Source of the DNA: Streptantibioticus rubrisoli | GTDB lineage: Bacteria > Actinomycetota > Actinomycetes > Streptomycetales > Streptomycetaceae | NCBI RefSeq assembly: GCF_024436055.1 | Contig: NZ_JANFNH010000024.1 | Coordinates: forward strand, 1-64,000 | Direction: 5' to 3' | Length of the DNA stretch: 64,000 nucleotides | Shown: positions 1 through 8,361 of the stretch, in pieces | Numbering within the stretch: the first letter of the stretch is position 1 | Layout of the letters: every line of letters starts with the position of its first letter | Program-made: the position numbers and the translations under genes | Notes under the pieces: model-generated | Told to the model about the DNA's origin: nothing | The model's database searches: none | What the model saw: the letters and a program-made list of their open reading frames with translations, nothing else

Positions 1-40
1 CCGCGCGCCAAGCAGGGCGGGCGAAGTCCGCCGCGCTCCG

Positions 41-148
41 GAGGGGGCGCGGGGCTGTGTTCATGTGCGGCTCCGCCGCGTGGGCGCGACCAGCCACCAC
101 GGCGCCGCGGACGATCGACGGCACATCGCCGCACTCCCAGCGGGACGC
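41..148 (-). repeat. Dispersed intergenic repeat, copy A
   Basis: Positions 50-108 are an exact 59-bp inverted match to 5825-5883, and similarity continues to about 120 with one early mismatch. A more diverged relative lies at 61650-61742. The conserved kernel includes CGCGACCAGCCACCACGGCG. It is noncoding and follows no visible gene end. The remaining bases of 1-192 show no gene. Confidence 0.8.
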
Positions 149-192
149 GTAGCGCCACCGGCGCCTGCTGGCCACTGGTAATTGACGTACCG

Positions 193-954
193 TCAGAAAC
201 CGCGTCGGTGGCCGCCGTCCACGGGGACCATGATGCCGGTCAGATAGGACGCGGCAGGCGACAGCAGGAACGCCGCGGTCTTGCCGAACTCCTCCGGAGT
301 GCCGTAGCGGCGCAGCGGAATCGACGCGCTGTGCCGGGCGCGGGCGGCCTGCGGGTCACCGTCGAGCGCGTCCAGTTCCCGTACCCGGTCGGTGTCGATC
401 CGGGCCGGGAGCAGCCCCAGGACCCGGATGCCGCGCGGCCCCAGCTCGTCGGCCATGGTCTTGGCCACGCCCGCCAGCCCCGGCCGCAGCCCGTTGGAGA
501 CCACCAGGCCCGGGATCGGCTCGTGCACCGAGCCGGACAGCACGAAGCCGATGACCCCGCCGGAGCCCAGTTCGGCCGCGGCGGTCCGGGCGATGCGTAC
601 CGCGCCCAGGAAGACCGTCTCGAACGCCGCCCGCCACTGGTCGTCGTCGATCGCGGTGGCCGGGCCGGCGGGCGGTCCGCCGACGCTGACCAGCACCCCG
701 TCGAAGCGGCCGAAGCGCTCGCGGGCGGCGTTGATCAGCCGCTGCGGGCCGTCCGGGTCGGCGTTGTCCGCGACCACGCCGAACGCCCGCCGCTTGCCGC
801 CGAGCGCTTCGACGGCCGCGTCGACCGACTCCTCCTTGCGCCCACTGACCACCACCCTGGCACCGTCGGCGACCAACTCGCGGGCGACGGCGAAGCCCAG
901 CCCCCGGGTGGCACCGGTGAGCACGTACACCCTGTCCTTGAGCCCGAGATCCAT
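193..954 (-). CDS. Atypical short-chain dehydrogenase/reductase (SDR)
   Basis: A 253-aa Rossmann-fold SDR. The N-terminal nucleotide-binding motif TGATRGLG is at residues 13-20 and the C-terminal PVDGG motif is present. The catalytic tetrad is degenerate: Ser140 is in place, but the position 13 residues later, normally Tyr, is Ser153, and the usual Lys is Arg157 (VVSNGLRPG). It resembles the 3-oxoacyl-ACP-reductase-like SDR subgroup with non-canonical active sites, so it may bind NAD(P) without classical SDR catalysis. The ATG start has no strong Shine-Dalgarno sequence. It stands alone, 59 nt downstream of the SURF1 gene on the same strand. Substrate unknown. Confidence 0.85.
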   Translation of the reverse strand: MDLGLKDRVYVLTGATRGLGFAVARELVADGARVVVSGRKEESVDAAVEALGGKRRAFGVVADNADPDGPQRLINAARERFGRFDGVLVSVGGPPAGPATAIDDDQWRAAFETVFLGAVRIARTAAAELGSGGVIGFVLSGSVHEPIPGLVVSNGLRPGLAGVAKTMADELGPRGIRVLGLLPARIDTDRVRELDALDGDPQAARARHSASIPLRRYGTPEEFGKTAAFLLSPAASYLTGIMVPVDGGHRRGF

Positions 955-1013
955 GGCGTCATTGGACCATGCGGGGCGCGCTCGAAAGGCGGTGGGGCGC
1001 CGCCCTGCCGGGG

Positions 1014-1847
1014 TCAGGCCCGCGCGGACGCCTCAGCGGGTTCGGCCGCGGCCCGCTCCGCCTCCGCCCGGGCCCTGCGCTGGTCCCTGACCTCGCGGCG
1101 CACCAGGATGAACCAGCCCACCGGGACCATGACCACGAACAGCCACCACTGCCAGGCGTAGGCCAGGTGCGGCGGGCTGTACCAGCCGCCGCTGTCACCG
1201 GGCGTCGGGGCCGGGACCGGCTCGGGCTGGTCACCGGACGGCTTGGGGGAGGTGCCGGTCAGCTCAAGGTAGCCACCGAGCAGTGGCTCGGTGACGGATC
1301 CGGCCAGCTTCGAGCTGTTGATCAGCATGATCTGCCGGGCGGGCAGCCCGGCCTTGTCGCGGATGCTGGTGCTGGCGGTGGTCTCGTCCGGCCGGATCCG
1401 GCCGGTGGCCGTGATCTCGCCGGACGGGGTGCTCGGGACCGGCGGGAACGAGACGCCGTCACCGTACTGCGGGGCGGCGATCCAGCCGCGGTTGACCAGT
1501 ACGGCCTTGCCGTCGGCCATGATCAGCGGGGTGACCAGGTAGTACCCGATGGTGGAACCGTCAGCCGAGGTGCGGTGCCGGACCACGACCTGGTGCGCCG
1601 GATCGTAGTGCCCGGTGGCCGTCACCTTGCGGAAGTTGTCCCGCGAGGGCACCTGGGCGCCCGGCGCGGTGAGCTTCTCCACGGGGACCGCGGGAGCGTT
1701 CAGGCTGCGGGCGATCTCGGAGTTCTGCCGGGCCTGGCTCTCGTGCCGGTGCATCTGCCACAGGCCCAGCTCCACCATGGTGGGCATCAGGACCAGGCCG
1801 ACGAGGGTGAGGATCACCCATTGTCTTGACAGCAGGAAGCGGTACAC
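1014..1847 (-). CDS. SURF1-family cytochrome oxidase assembly protein
   Basis: SURF1-family membrane protein, expected to help cytochrome c oxidase assembly or heme a insertion. An N-terminal transmembrane helix (VILTLVGLVLMPTMVELG) is followed by the GLWQMHRH signature, a large extracytoplasmic domain with the VNRGWI motif, and a second helix near the C terminus (WQWWLFVVMVPVGWFILV). The start is uncertain. GTG at 1847 gives MYRFLLSRQW, the usual streptomycete N terminus; an ATG at 1862 adds five residues but lies in the loop of a 13-bp hairpin (1845-1877). The C-terminal tail is Ala/Glu/Arg-rich. Confidence 0.88.
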   Translation of the reverse strand: MYRFLLSRQWVILTLVGLVLMPTMVELGLWQMHRHESQARQNSEIARSLNAPAVPVEKLTAPGAQVPSRDNFRKVTATGHYDPAHQVVVRHRTSADGSTIGYYLVTPLIMADGKAVLVNRGWIAAPQYGDGVSFPPVPSTPSGEITATGRIRPDETTASTSIRDKAGLPARQIMLINSSKLAGSVTEPLLGGYLELTGTSPKPSGDQPEPVPAPTPGDSGGWYSPPHLAYAWQWWLFVVMVPVGWFILVRREVRDQRRARAEAERAAAEPAEASARA

Positions 1848-1877
1848 CCCACGACGGTACATCTCCGTCGTGGGGTG
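1845..1877 (-). terminator. 13-bp hairpin over the SURF1 start region
   Basis: Perfect stem CACCCCACGACGG / CCGTCGTGGGGTG with a 7-nt loop. It follows the stop of the upstream Zn-ribbon gene (1890) and spans the start of SURF1. It may terminate the upstream transcript, or it may sequester the SURF1 initiation region in mRNA. Confidence 0.6.
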
Positions 1878-1889
1878 ATCACCGTGGGG

Positions 1890-2141
1890 TCACGCCGTGG
1901 GGGCGCCGACCCGGTCGACGATGCCCTGGACCCCTTCGGCCTTGGCGCAGTGCGCGCTGCAGAACTGGCGGCCGTCAGCCTCGACGCCATGGCCGACGAC
2001 CTGCACCCTGCAGTGCTCGCAGATCGGCGCCATACGGTGGATGGCGCACTCGAAGCAGTCGAAGACGTGCACCGCGCCACCCTGTGCGTGCACCTCGAAC
2101 GTCATGGAGTACTCGTTACCGCAGACCTCGCAATGTCCCAT
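1890..2141 (-). CDS. Small Cys-rich Zn-ribbon-like protein
   Basis: An 83-aa protein with three Cys pairs that look like zinc-ribbon knuckles: CEVC near residue 4, CFEC near residue 30 and CEHC near residue 41, plus CSAHC near residue 65. No transmembrane segment or signal peptide is seen. It resembles the small metal-binding proteins common in actinobacteria, and I do not recognise a specific function. The ATG start has only a weak ribosome site. It lies just upstream of SURF1 on the same strand; a strong hairpin separates the two. Confidence 0.75.
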   Translation of the reverse strand: MGHCEVCGNEYSMTFEVHAQGGAVHVFDCFECAIHRMAPICEHCRVQVVGHGVEADGRQFCSAHCAKAEGVQGIVDRVGAPTA

Positions 2142-2226
2142 GCGGCCAGAGTGCGGGCGCCGCGCCGCCCGGACAACGCTGCGGCTGGCGGGTCGTGGCG
2201 ACTCCGCCCGTACGGCCTATCCGCCG

Positions 2227-3213
2227 TCACCCCTCGGCCCGGGCCACGTCCTCCAGCAGCTCCCGGAACCGTGCCTCGTCCACCACCGGGGTGCCGAACC
2301 GCCGGGCGTTGACCACCTTTCCGGCGGGGGAGCCGGGGTCGTTGGTGACCAGCAGGGAGGTGAGCCGGGAGACGCTGGACGCCACATGCAGCCCGGCTTC
2401 GGTGGCCCGGTCCTCCAACAGCTCGCGGTCCACGGTCGTATCACCCGAGAAGGCGACCCGCATGCCCTGTATCAGCGGCCCATCAGGCAGCAGACGGCCC
2501 GGGTTGGGGTACGGGCACGGCGGTCGCTTGCGTGAGTGCCGCCAACTGGTCGGCGGATAACCGGCCGAGCGCAGCGGCCCGCCGGTCGGCGACCACTCGG
2601 TGAGCGGGCGGCAGGCGTGCAGCGGCAGCGGTAGCCCGCTGGCCGCCGCCAGGTGCAGGCTCGGCCGGAACGCCTCGGCCAGCACCCGGGCGTCATCGAG
2701 GGCGTGGTGCGCCCGCTGCTGCACCACCCCGTAGTGCGCGGCCAGGGACTCCAACCGGTGGTTGGGCAACGGCAGTCGCAACTGCTTGGAGAGCATGATG
2801 GTGCACAACCGCTGCTCGACCGGGGCCCGGTGGTCGGCGCGGGCGTACTCGCGGGCCAGCATCGACCAGTCGAAGACGGCGTTGTGGGCGACCAGCACCC
2901 GGCCGGAGAGCCGCTCGGCCAGTTCGTCGGCGATGTCCCGGAACAGCGGGGCGTCGGCGAGCACCTCGCTGGTCAGTCCGTGGATCCACACCGGCCCGGG
3001 ATCGCGCTGCGGGTTGACCGGCGAGTACCAGTGGTCCTGCACCTCGCCCTGCGCGTCCAGCCGGTAGACGGCCGCCGACACTATCCGGTCGTCCCGGCCC
3101 AGCCCGGTGGTCTCCACGTCCACCACCGCGTAGCCCTGCGGGTAGGCGGTCGGCCACGGGGAGGGGGGCTCGGTCGCGGCCGTGCGGTCCGTTTGGTTCT
3201 CCAGCATGGTCAT
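2227..3213 (-). CDS. DEDDh-type 3'-5' exonuclease with C-terminal BRCT domain
   Basis: A 328-aa protein related to the DNA polymerase III epsilon exonuclease. Exonuclease motifs are visible: ExoI VVDVETTG (about 31-38), ExoII HNAVFDWSML (about 109-118) and ExoIII HHALDDAR (about 168-175), giving the DEDDh catalytic set. Residues about 249-325 resemble a BRCT domain (MRVAFSGD...LLVTND...VVDEARF). Such stand-alone proteins are thought to act in DNA repair rather than as the replicative proofreader. ATG codons at 3213 and 3207 are both possible; a TATCCT element at 3216-3221 would favour a leaderless message starting near 3207. Confidence 0.88.
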   Translation of the reverse strand: MTMLENQTDRTAATEPPSPWPTAYPQGYAVVDVETTGLGRDDRIVSAAVYRLDAQGEVQDHWYSPVNPQRDPGPVWIHGLTSEVLADAPLFRDIADELAERLSGRVLVAHNAVFDWSMLAREYARADHRAPVEQRLCTIMLSKQLRLPLPNHRLESLAAHYGVVQQRAHHALDDARVLAEAFRPSLHLAAASGLPLPLHACRPLTEWSPTGGPLRSAGYPPTSWRHSRKRPPCPYPNPGRLLPDGPLIQGMRVAFSGDTTVDRELLEDRATEAGLHVASSVSRLTSLLVTNDPGSPAGKVVNARRFGTPVVDEARFRELLEDVARAEG

Positions 3214-3374
3214 TGAGGATAGGGGGCGGCACTGACAGTGACGGACGGGTGCACCGCCAGGGGTGAATGGCGCTCAGTTTCCTTGCGGGGGTGAGCGGTG
3301 GGCCGGACGGGAATGCCCGGGGCGCCGGGCGGCGTTGGACAGCCGGTAACACCGGTAGAGATTGAGGACCACCC

Positions 3375-4418
3375 ATGCGCGCCACCGTCATCCATGCCCC
3401 GAACGACATACGCGTGGAGGAGGTGCCCGACCCCGTCATCAAGGAACCGGGCGACGCCGTGGTGCGCGTGCTGCGCGCCTGCATCTGCGGCAGCGACCTG
3501 TGGGCGTACCGGGGTGAGACCGCGCGGGAGCCCGGGCAGCGAACAGGCCATGAATTCCTGGGAGTTGTGGAGGAGACCGGCTCGCACGTCTCCGGACTGC
3601 GGGCGGGAGACCTGGTCGTCGCGCCCTTCGTCTGGTCCGACGGCTCCTGCGACTACTGCGCCGAGGGTTTGACCACCTCGTGCCCGGCCGGCGGCTTCTG
3701 GGGCGCCCCGGGCTCGGACGGCGGCCAGGGCGAGTACGTCCGGGTGCCGTTCGCCGACGCGACCCTCGTCGCCCTGCCCTCGGACGCGGTCGGCGACGAC
3801 CGGCTGCTGGCCGCGCTGCTCACCCTCTCCGACGTGCTCGGCACCGGCCACCACGCGGCGGTCGGTGCGGGCGTGCGGCCCGGCGCCACCGTGGCGGTGG
3901 TCGGTGACGGCGCCGTCGGGCTGTGCGGTGTGGTGGCGGCGAAGCGGCTCGGCGCGGAGCGCATCATCGCGCTCGGCCGCCACCAGGACCGCACCGACCT
4001 GGCCAGGAGGTTCGGCGCCACCGACGTGGTCGCCGAGCGCGGCGAGGCGGCCGTCGAGGCGGTGCGCGAACTGACCGGCGGCCAGGGCGCCCACTCGGTG
4101 ATCGAGGCGGTCGGCACCGAGCAGTCGATGCGCACCGCCGTCGGCATCGCCCGGGACGGCGGCGCGATCGGCTACGTCGGCGTACCGCACGGCAGCGGCA
4201 CCGGGCTTGACCTCGGCGTGATGTTCGGGCGGAACATCGCGCTGCGCGGTGGCGTCGCCCCGGTGCGCACGTACATCGCGGAGCTGCTCCCCGACGTGCT
4301 GAGCGGCGCGATCGATCCGTCGCCCGTCTTCGACCTCACCGTCGACCTGGACGGCGTCCCGTCCGGCTACCGCGCGATGGACGAGCGCACCGCGCTGAAG
4401 GTCCTGGTGCGGCCCTGA
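3375..4418 (+). CDS. Zinc-dependent medium-chain alcohol dehydrogenase
   Basis: A 347-aa MDR-family dehydrogenase. The N-terminal GroES-like domain carries the catalytic-zinc Cys (CICGSDLW, near 36-43) and the TGHEFLG motif (near 57-63). A structural-zinc lobe is reduced (CDYC...C near 93-104). The Rossmann segment VAVVGDGAVGLC lies near 176. The substrate cannot be read from sequence; related proteins act on alcohols, polyols or glutathione-linked aldehydes. ATG follows GAGGA at a normal distance. A small inverted repeat CCGGT-AAC-ACCGG at 3343-3355, 20 nt before the start, could be an operator. It is transcribed divergently from the exonuclease gene. Confidence 0.9.
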   Translation: MRATVIHAPNDIRVEEVPDPVIKEPGDAVVRVLRACICGSDLWAYRGETAREPGQRTGHEFLGVVEETGSHVSGLRAGDLVVAPFVWSDGSCDYCAEGLTTSCPAGGFWGAPGSDGGQGEYVRVPFADATLVALPSDAVGDDRLLAALLTLSDVLGTGHHAAVGAGVRPGATVAVVGDGAVGLCGVVAAKRLGAERIIALGRHQDRTDLARRFGATDVVAERGEAAVEAVRELTGGQGAHSVIEAVGTEQSMRTAVGIARDGGAIGYVGVPHGSGTGLDLGVMFGRNIALRGGVAPVRTYIAELLPDVLSGAIDPSPVFDLTVDLDGVPSGYRAMDERTALKVLVRP

Positions 4419-4792
4419 GCTACCGGATGCCGCGCAGCGTCTCGATGCTCAGCAGCGGTATGACCACCCGCGGCCCGTACCACCTGCCGGATACCGGCGG
4501 TACGGGTCTGCGGGGCGCGGCCGGGGGCACGGGAGCGGCCAGCCGGACGGTTCCGTACGGTCGTTTGTCCGGCCCTGGCGGTGGGGTGCTCGGCGACGCG
4601 CTCACGCCGTGTAGAACGAACCGGAGCGTTACCGGTACCGGCCTGTCACTCGCGCTGTCGCGGCACCGCTGAGCTGGGCACCACCACCGTTTCAACAAAC
4701 TGTTGCAATCGGCTGGTGGTCGCGTACCCTGACCGACGATCTAGGCTTGATAGCCACGGGCGCACCGAGTGCCCAGGAGGGGAGGCGTCACC
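4419..4792. other. Intergenic region between alcohol dehydrogenase and moaA
   Basis: No convincing gene in these 374 bases; the small open frames here are GC-driven. The right part holds a promoter for moaA and a short inverted repeat CAACA-AAC-TGTTG at 4693-4705. I looked for a molybdenum-cofactor riboswitch and recognised none. Confidence 0.6.
4703..4730 (+). promoter_or_regulatory. Candidate moaA promoter
   Basis: TTGCAA (4703-4708), 16-bp spacer, TACCCT (4725-4730). It resembles an HrdB-type promoter about 60 nt before the moaA start. The inverted repeat CAACA-AAC-TGTTG overlaps the -35 element, so a repressor could act here. Confidence 0.45.
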
Positions 4793-5782
4793 GTGCTGCT
4801 CGACACCTACGGCCGGGTCGCCACCGACCTGCGGGTCTCGCTCACCGACCGGTGCAACCTCCGCTGTACGTACTGCATGCCGGAAGAGGGCCTGCAGTGG
4901 CTGGCCAAGCCCGAACTGCTCACCGACGACGAGATCGTCCGGCTGGTCCGGCTCGCGGTCACCGAACTCGGCGTCACCGAGGTCCGCTTCACCGGTGGCG
5001 AACCGCTGCTGCGGCCCGGCCTCGTCGGCATCGTGGAGCGCTGCGCCGCCCTCGAACCGCGCCCCCGGCTCTCCCTCACCACCAACGGCATCGGCCTGGC
5101 CAGAACCGCCCGGGCGCTGCGTGACGCGGGCCTGGACCGGGTCAACGTCTCACTGGACACCCTGCGGCCCGAGGTCTTCCAGCGGCTCACCCGGCGCAAC
5201 CGGCACGAGGACGTCATCGCCGGGATGGCTGCCGCACACGACGTCGGCCTCACCCCAGTGAAGATCAACAGCGTGCTGATGCGCGACCTCAACGACGACG
5301 AGGCGCCCGCCCTGCTCGACTGGGCCATACGGCACGACTACGAACTGCGCTTCATAGAACAGATGCCGCTCGACCCCCAACACGGCTGGCAGCGCGCCAA
5401 CATGGTGACCGCCGAGGAGATCCTGCGGCAGCTGACCGCGCACTTCACCCTGACCCCCGAGGAGTCCTCGGTCCGCGGCTCCGCGCCCGCCGAACGCTGG
5501 CTGGTCAACGGCGGCCCGGCCAAGGTCGGCGTGATCGCCTCCGTCACCCGGCCGTTCTGCCGCGCCTGCGACCGCACCCGGCTCACCGCGGACGGCCAGG
5601 TGCGCAACTGCCTGTTCGCCCGCGAGGAAACCGATCTGCGCACCGCACTGCGCTCAGGCGAGCCGGACGAGCGCATCGCCGAACTGTGGCGCGCCGCGAT
5701 GTGGGGCAAGAAAGCGGGCTCCGGCCTGGACGACCCGTCCTTCCTCCAGCCGCAGCGCCCGATGTCCGCGATCGGCGGCTGA
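4793..5782 (+). CDS. moaA: GTP 3',8-cyclase MoaA (molybdenum cofactor biosynthesis)
   Basis: A 329-aa radical-SAM enzyme that rearranges GTP in the first step of molybdopterin synthesis. The N-terminal cluster motif CNLRCTYC binds the SAM [4Fe-4S] cluster, and FTGGEPLL follows. The C-terminal cluster ligands are visible as FCRACDRTRL...NCLF (C-x2-C-x13-C). The protein ends in Gly-Gly, as required for activity in the family. GTG at 4793 is preferred over the upstream GTG at 4769 because AGGAGGGGAGG (4775-4785) sits 7 nt before it. No other moa gene is adjacent. Confidence 0.95.
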   Translation: MLLDTYGRVATDLRVSLTDRCNLRCTYCMPEEGLQWLAKPELLTDDEIVRLVRLAVTELGVTEVRFTGGEPLLRPGLVGIVERCAALEPRPRLSLTTNGIGLARTARALRDAGLDRVNVSLDTLRPEVFQRLTRRNRHEDVIAGMAAAHDVGLTPVKINSVLMRDLNDDEAPALLDWAIRHDYELRFIEQMPLDPQHGWQRANMVTAEEILRQLTAHFTLTPEESSVRGSAPAERWLVNGGPAKVGVIASVTRPFCRACDRTRLTADGQVRNCLFAREETDLRTALRSGEPDERIAELWRAAMWGKKAGSGLDDPSFLQPQRPMSAIGG

Positions 5783-5899
5783 GCGCTCCGCTGGGGGGTG
5801 CGACGATTTTGCCCTCGATCGTCTGCGGCGCCGTGGTGGCTGGTCGCGCCCACGCGGCGGAGCCGCACATGAACACAGCCCCGAGCCCCTTCAGGGCGC
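5783..5899 (+). repeat. Dispersed intergenic repeat, copy B
   Basis: Begins right after the moaA stop. Positions 5825-5883 are the exact reverse complement of 50-108. It ends with the ...CCCCTTCAGGGCG block also found in copy C at 61650-61742, and its CGCTCCGCTGGGG left end is shared with copy C as well. Confidence 0.8.
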
Positions 5900-5931
5900 T
5901 AGCGAACCGGAGCGGGGGCGGCACCCGCCGG

Positions 5932-6159
5932 TCAGGATTCGCGAGAGAAGTCCCAGTCCCCGAGCTTGACCACGTCCTTGAGGAAGCCGCGCATCCCCAG
6001 GAACGACGACAGGTGCTCGCGGTGCTCCTCACACGCCAGCCAGGTCTTGCGCCGCTCGGGCGTATGGACCTTCGGGTTGTTCCAGGCGATCACCCACACC
6101 GCCGCCGCCCGGCAACCCTTGGCCGAACAGATCGGCGTCTCGGCCGCGACGTGCTCCAT
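5932..6159 (-). CDS. Small conserved protein with CxxxxC and CEEHREH motifs
   Basis: A 75-aa protein with one Cys pair (CSAKGC, residues 11-16) and a CEEH motif (43-46), suggesting a small metal-binding fold. It is Trp-rich (VWVIAWNN) and has no membrane segment. It resembles small hypothetical proteins found next to moaA in streptomycetes; function unknown. The ATG at 6159 is chosen because the frame upstream is low-quality sequence running through a terminator hairpin. Confidence 0.7.
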   Translation of the reverse strand: MEHVAAETPICSAKGCRAAAVWVIAWNNPKVHTPERRKTWLACEEHREHLSSFLGMRGFLKDVVKLGDWDFSRES

Positions 6160-6236
6160 GGTCTTCTTCGAACCCTCAACGCTCGGTGAACCCACCGCGA
6201 ACCCTTGCGTGTTCGCTGGAAAGGCCGGAAAAGAGA

Positions 6237-6274
6237 CGACGCCGGGCAGCCACGGGGGGAGCCGCCCGGCGTCG
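6237..6274 (-). terminator. Rho-independent terminator after the DUF3099 gene
   Basis: 11-bp stem CGACGCCGGGC / GCCCGGCGTCG. Read on the minus strand it is followed by TCTCTTTTCC, so it can terminate leftward transcripts from 6396-6782. Confidence 0.75.
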
Positions 6275-6395
6275 GTCCGTCGCTCCGACGGGGGATGCGG
6301 AGCGCCTACGAAGTATGTCACGCACCCACCCCGCCATGGCACCGGAACGACGTGATTGATCTGAGCTTTTCTTGAGCTTCCGGCAAGCGCGCAGG

Positions 6396-6782
6396 TCAGC
6401 TCGCCCGCTCGCGCCGGGGCTCCTCCCCGGCTTCCGCCCCGGCCGCTGGCTCGGCCTTCTCCGGGGTCCTCGGGTCCGGCGCCGGGCCCCGGTCCAGCAT
6501 CGGACGCGGCGGATGCGACAGGTACGTGGACGGCAGCGACGGGGTGTTCTCCCGTCCCGCATTGGCGATAACCACCGCGATATACGGCAGTACGCCCCCC
6601 AGGACCAGCGCGATCGCCGCCAGCACCGTCTGTACGTGCCACAGGCAGATGGCGAGCAGGAAGCAGACCGTGCGGATCGACATCGAGATCACATAGCGGC
6701 GCTGCCGCCCTTTCACGTCCTCGGTCAGCCCGGCTCGAGCCCCCGTGATCCGGTAGACCCCGGCACTGCTGTGGTTCCGCAT
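6396..6782 (-). CDS. DUF3099-family small membrane protein
   Basis: A 128-aa protein with two transmembrane helices (about residues 31-48 and 50-73, near VCFLLAICLW and AAIALVLGGVLPYIAVV). A basic stretch precedes them (GRQRRY) and a Pro/Glu-rich acidic tail follows. This matches actinobacterial DUF3099 proteins of unknown role. The ATG at 6782 (MRNHSSAGVYRIT) is preferred to an upstream start because the preceding sequence lacks conservation-like features. A terminator follows at 6237-6274. Confidence 0.75.
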   Translation of the reverse strand: MRNHSSAGVYRITGARAGLTEDVKGRQRRYVISMSIRTVCFLLAICLWHVQTVLAAIALVLGGVLPYIAVVIANAGRENTPSLPSTYLSHPPRPMLDRGPAPDPRTPEKAEPAAGAEAGEEPRRERAS

Positions 6783-6966
6783 CACGTTCCACCACCTGTT
6801 GGATATGCCGGAACCTCCCCTGTCCGGACACTTCACACGTTACGCCGCGGCTGCGCTCGCTACGAGACCGGGGCTGACCCGTTCGGGGCGTGTGAGCTGC
6901 GCCGAACGGACGACCCGAGGCCCTGGCGGGAAGACCAGCCGGGCCGGGCCGTCCGTCCACCCGGCG

Positions 6967-8361
6967 TCACACCCCGGGGCTGACCGAGCTCATGTTGAAG
7001 TCAGGGACCCGCAGCGCCGGGGCCGCCGTGCGGGGGAAGTAGTCGCCCCACTCCCGCGGCAGGGTGCGCTCGGTGCGCCCGGCCTCCGTCGCCCGGCCCA
7101 GCACGTCCACCGGGGACTCGTTGAAGCGGAAGTTGTTCACCGCCGCGGTGACCTCGCCGTTCTCCACCAGGTAGACACCGTCCCTGGTCAGCCCGGTCAG
7201 CAGCAGCGTCGCCGGATCCACCTCGCGGATGTACCACAGGCAGGTCAGCAGCAGCCCCCGCTTGGTGCTGGCCACCAACTCGTCCAGCGACTTGCCGCCA
7301 CCGGCGTCCAGCACCAGGTTGTCCACCGCCGGGGCCACCGGCAGACCGGTCAGCCGTGCCGCGTGCCGGGTGGCGATCAGCCGGTCCAGCACCCCGTCGC
7401 GCACCCACTCGGTGCGCTCCAGCGGCAGCCCGTTGTCGAAGACCGACGCCTCGTCACCCGAGGCGTGCGCCAGGACGAACGGCGCCGCCTCAAGACCGGG
7501 CTCGCGCGGATCGCTGTAGAGGCTCACCGGCAGTTCGGTGAGCTTCTCGCCAACCCGCGTACCGCCGCCCGGCCGACTGAAGACCGTACGGCCCTCGGCC
7601 GCGTCCCGGGCGCCCGAGGACCACAGCTGGTAGACGAACAGATCGGCCACCGCGCTCGGCGGCAGCAGCGTCTCGTACCGGCCGGCTGGCAGCTCCACCC
7701 TGCGGCCCGCCCACTCCAGCCGCCGAGCGAGACCCGCGTCCATCGCCAGCGGGTCGACGTCCGCGAAGTCACGGGTGGCCGCCCCCGACCAGGCCGAACG
7801 GGTGCCGTCCGGGGACTTGGCGTTCAGCTCCAGCGTGCCGGTCGGCTGGTCGTGGCGCAGCCGCAGGCCGGTCGAGCTGCCCAGATAGCTGGAGACCATC
7901 GAGTGGTACGCGAAGCCGTACAGCTCACGGCCGCCCGCCCGGGCCGCGGCGAACGACTCGCCCAGCGCGGGCGCGAACGCCGCGAACACCTCCGGGGAGG
8001 TCTCGGTAGGCGCCTCGGTGAAGTCGGCCGCCACCGCGCCCGCGCCGACCAGCGGCTGTGCGTCCTCCGCCGGGCCCGCCTCGCGCGCCGCCGCCTCCGC
8101 CGCGCGCACCAGCGGCTCCAACTCCCGTGCGGTGACCGCCGATCGGGACACCACTCCGGAGGCGGTGCCCCGCGCACCGTCCACGGTGGCGATCACGGTA
8201 AGGGTGCGGCCGCGGGTCACGCCGTTGGTGGTGAGCGCGTTGCGCGCCCAGCGCAGGTTGGCGCTCGACTCCTCGTCAGCGATGACCACACAGCCGTCGG
8301 CCCTGGACAACTCCAGGGCCCGCTCGACGATCTCGTGCGGAGCGGTCTGCCGGACGCTCAT
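6967..8361 (-). CDS. TldE/PmbA-family protein, inactive partner of TldD
   Basis: A 464-aa member of the modulator-of-DNA-gyrase family. It lacks the HExxxH metal motif, as expected for the TldE partner of a TldD/TldE heterodimeric metalloprotease that trims peptides such as modified toxins. The C-terminal family core (LVLDAGGGKSLDELV, LTGLTRDGVYLVENGE) is clear. Its ATG overlaps the TldD stop by four bases (ATGA), so the two are translationally coupled. The natural substrate in actinobacteria is not evident here. Confidence 0.9.
   Translation of the reverse strand: MSVRQTAPHEIVERALELSRADGCVVIADEESSANLRWARNALTTNGVTRGRTLTVIATVDGARGTASGVVSRSAVTARELEPLVRAAEAAAREAGPAEDAQPLVGAGAVAADFTEAPTETSPEVFAAFAPALGESFAAARAGGRELYGFAYHSMVSSYLGSSTGLRLRHDQPTGTLELNAKSPDGTRSAWSGAATRDFADVDPLAMDAGLARRLEWAGRRVELPAGRYETLLPPSAVADLFVYQLWSSGARDAAEGRTVFSRPGGGTRVGEKLTELPVSLYSDPREPGLEAAPFVLAHASGDEASVFDNGLPLERTEWVRDGVLDRLIATRHAARLTGLPVAPAVDNLVLDAGGGKSLDELVASTKRGLLLTCLWYIREVDPATLLLTGLTRDGVYLVENGEVTAAVNNFRFNESPVDVLGRATEAGRTERTLPREWGDYFPRTAAPALRVPDFNMSSVSPGV

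Noticed and set aside
4420-4698. A possible small gene or molybdenum-cofactor riboswitch before moaA
   Set aside because: No ribosome site or conserved motif, and no riboswitch architecture recognised.
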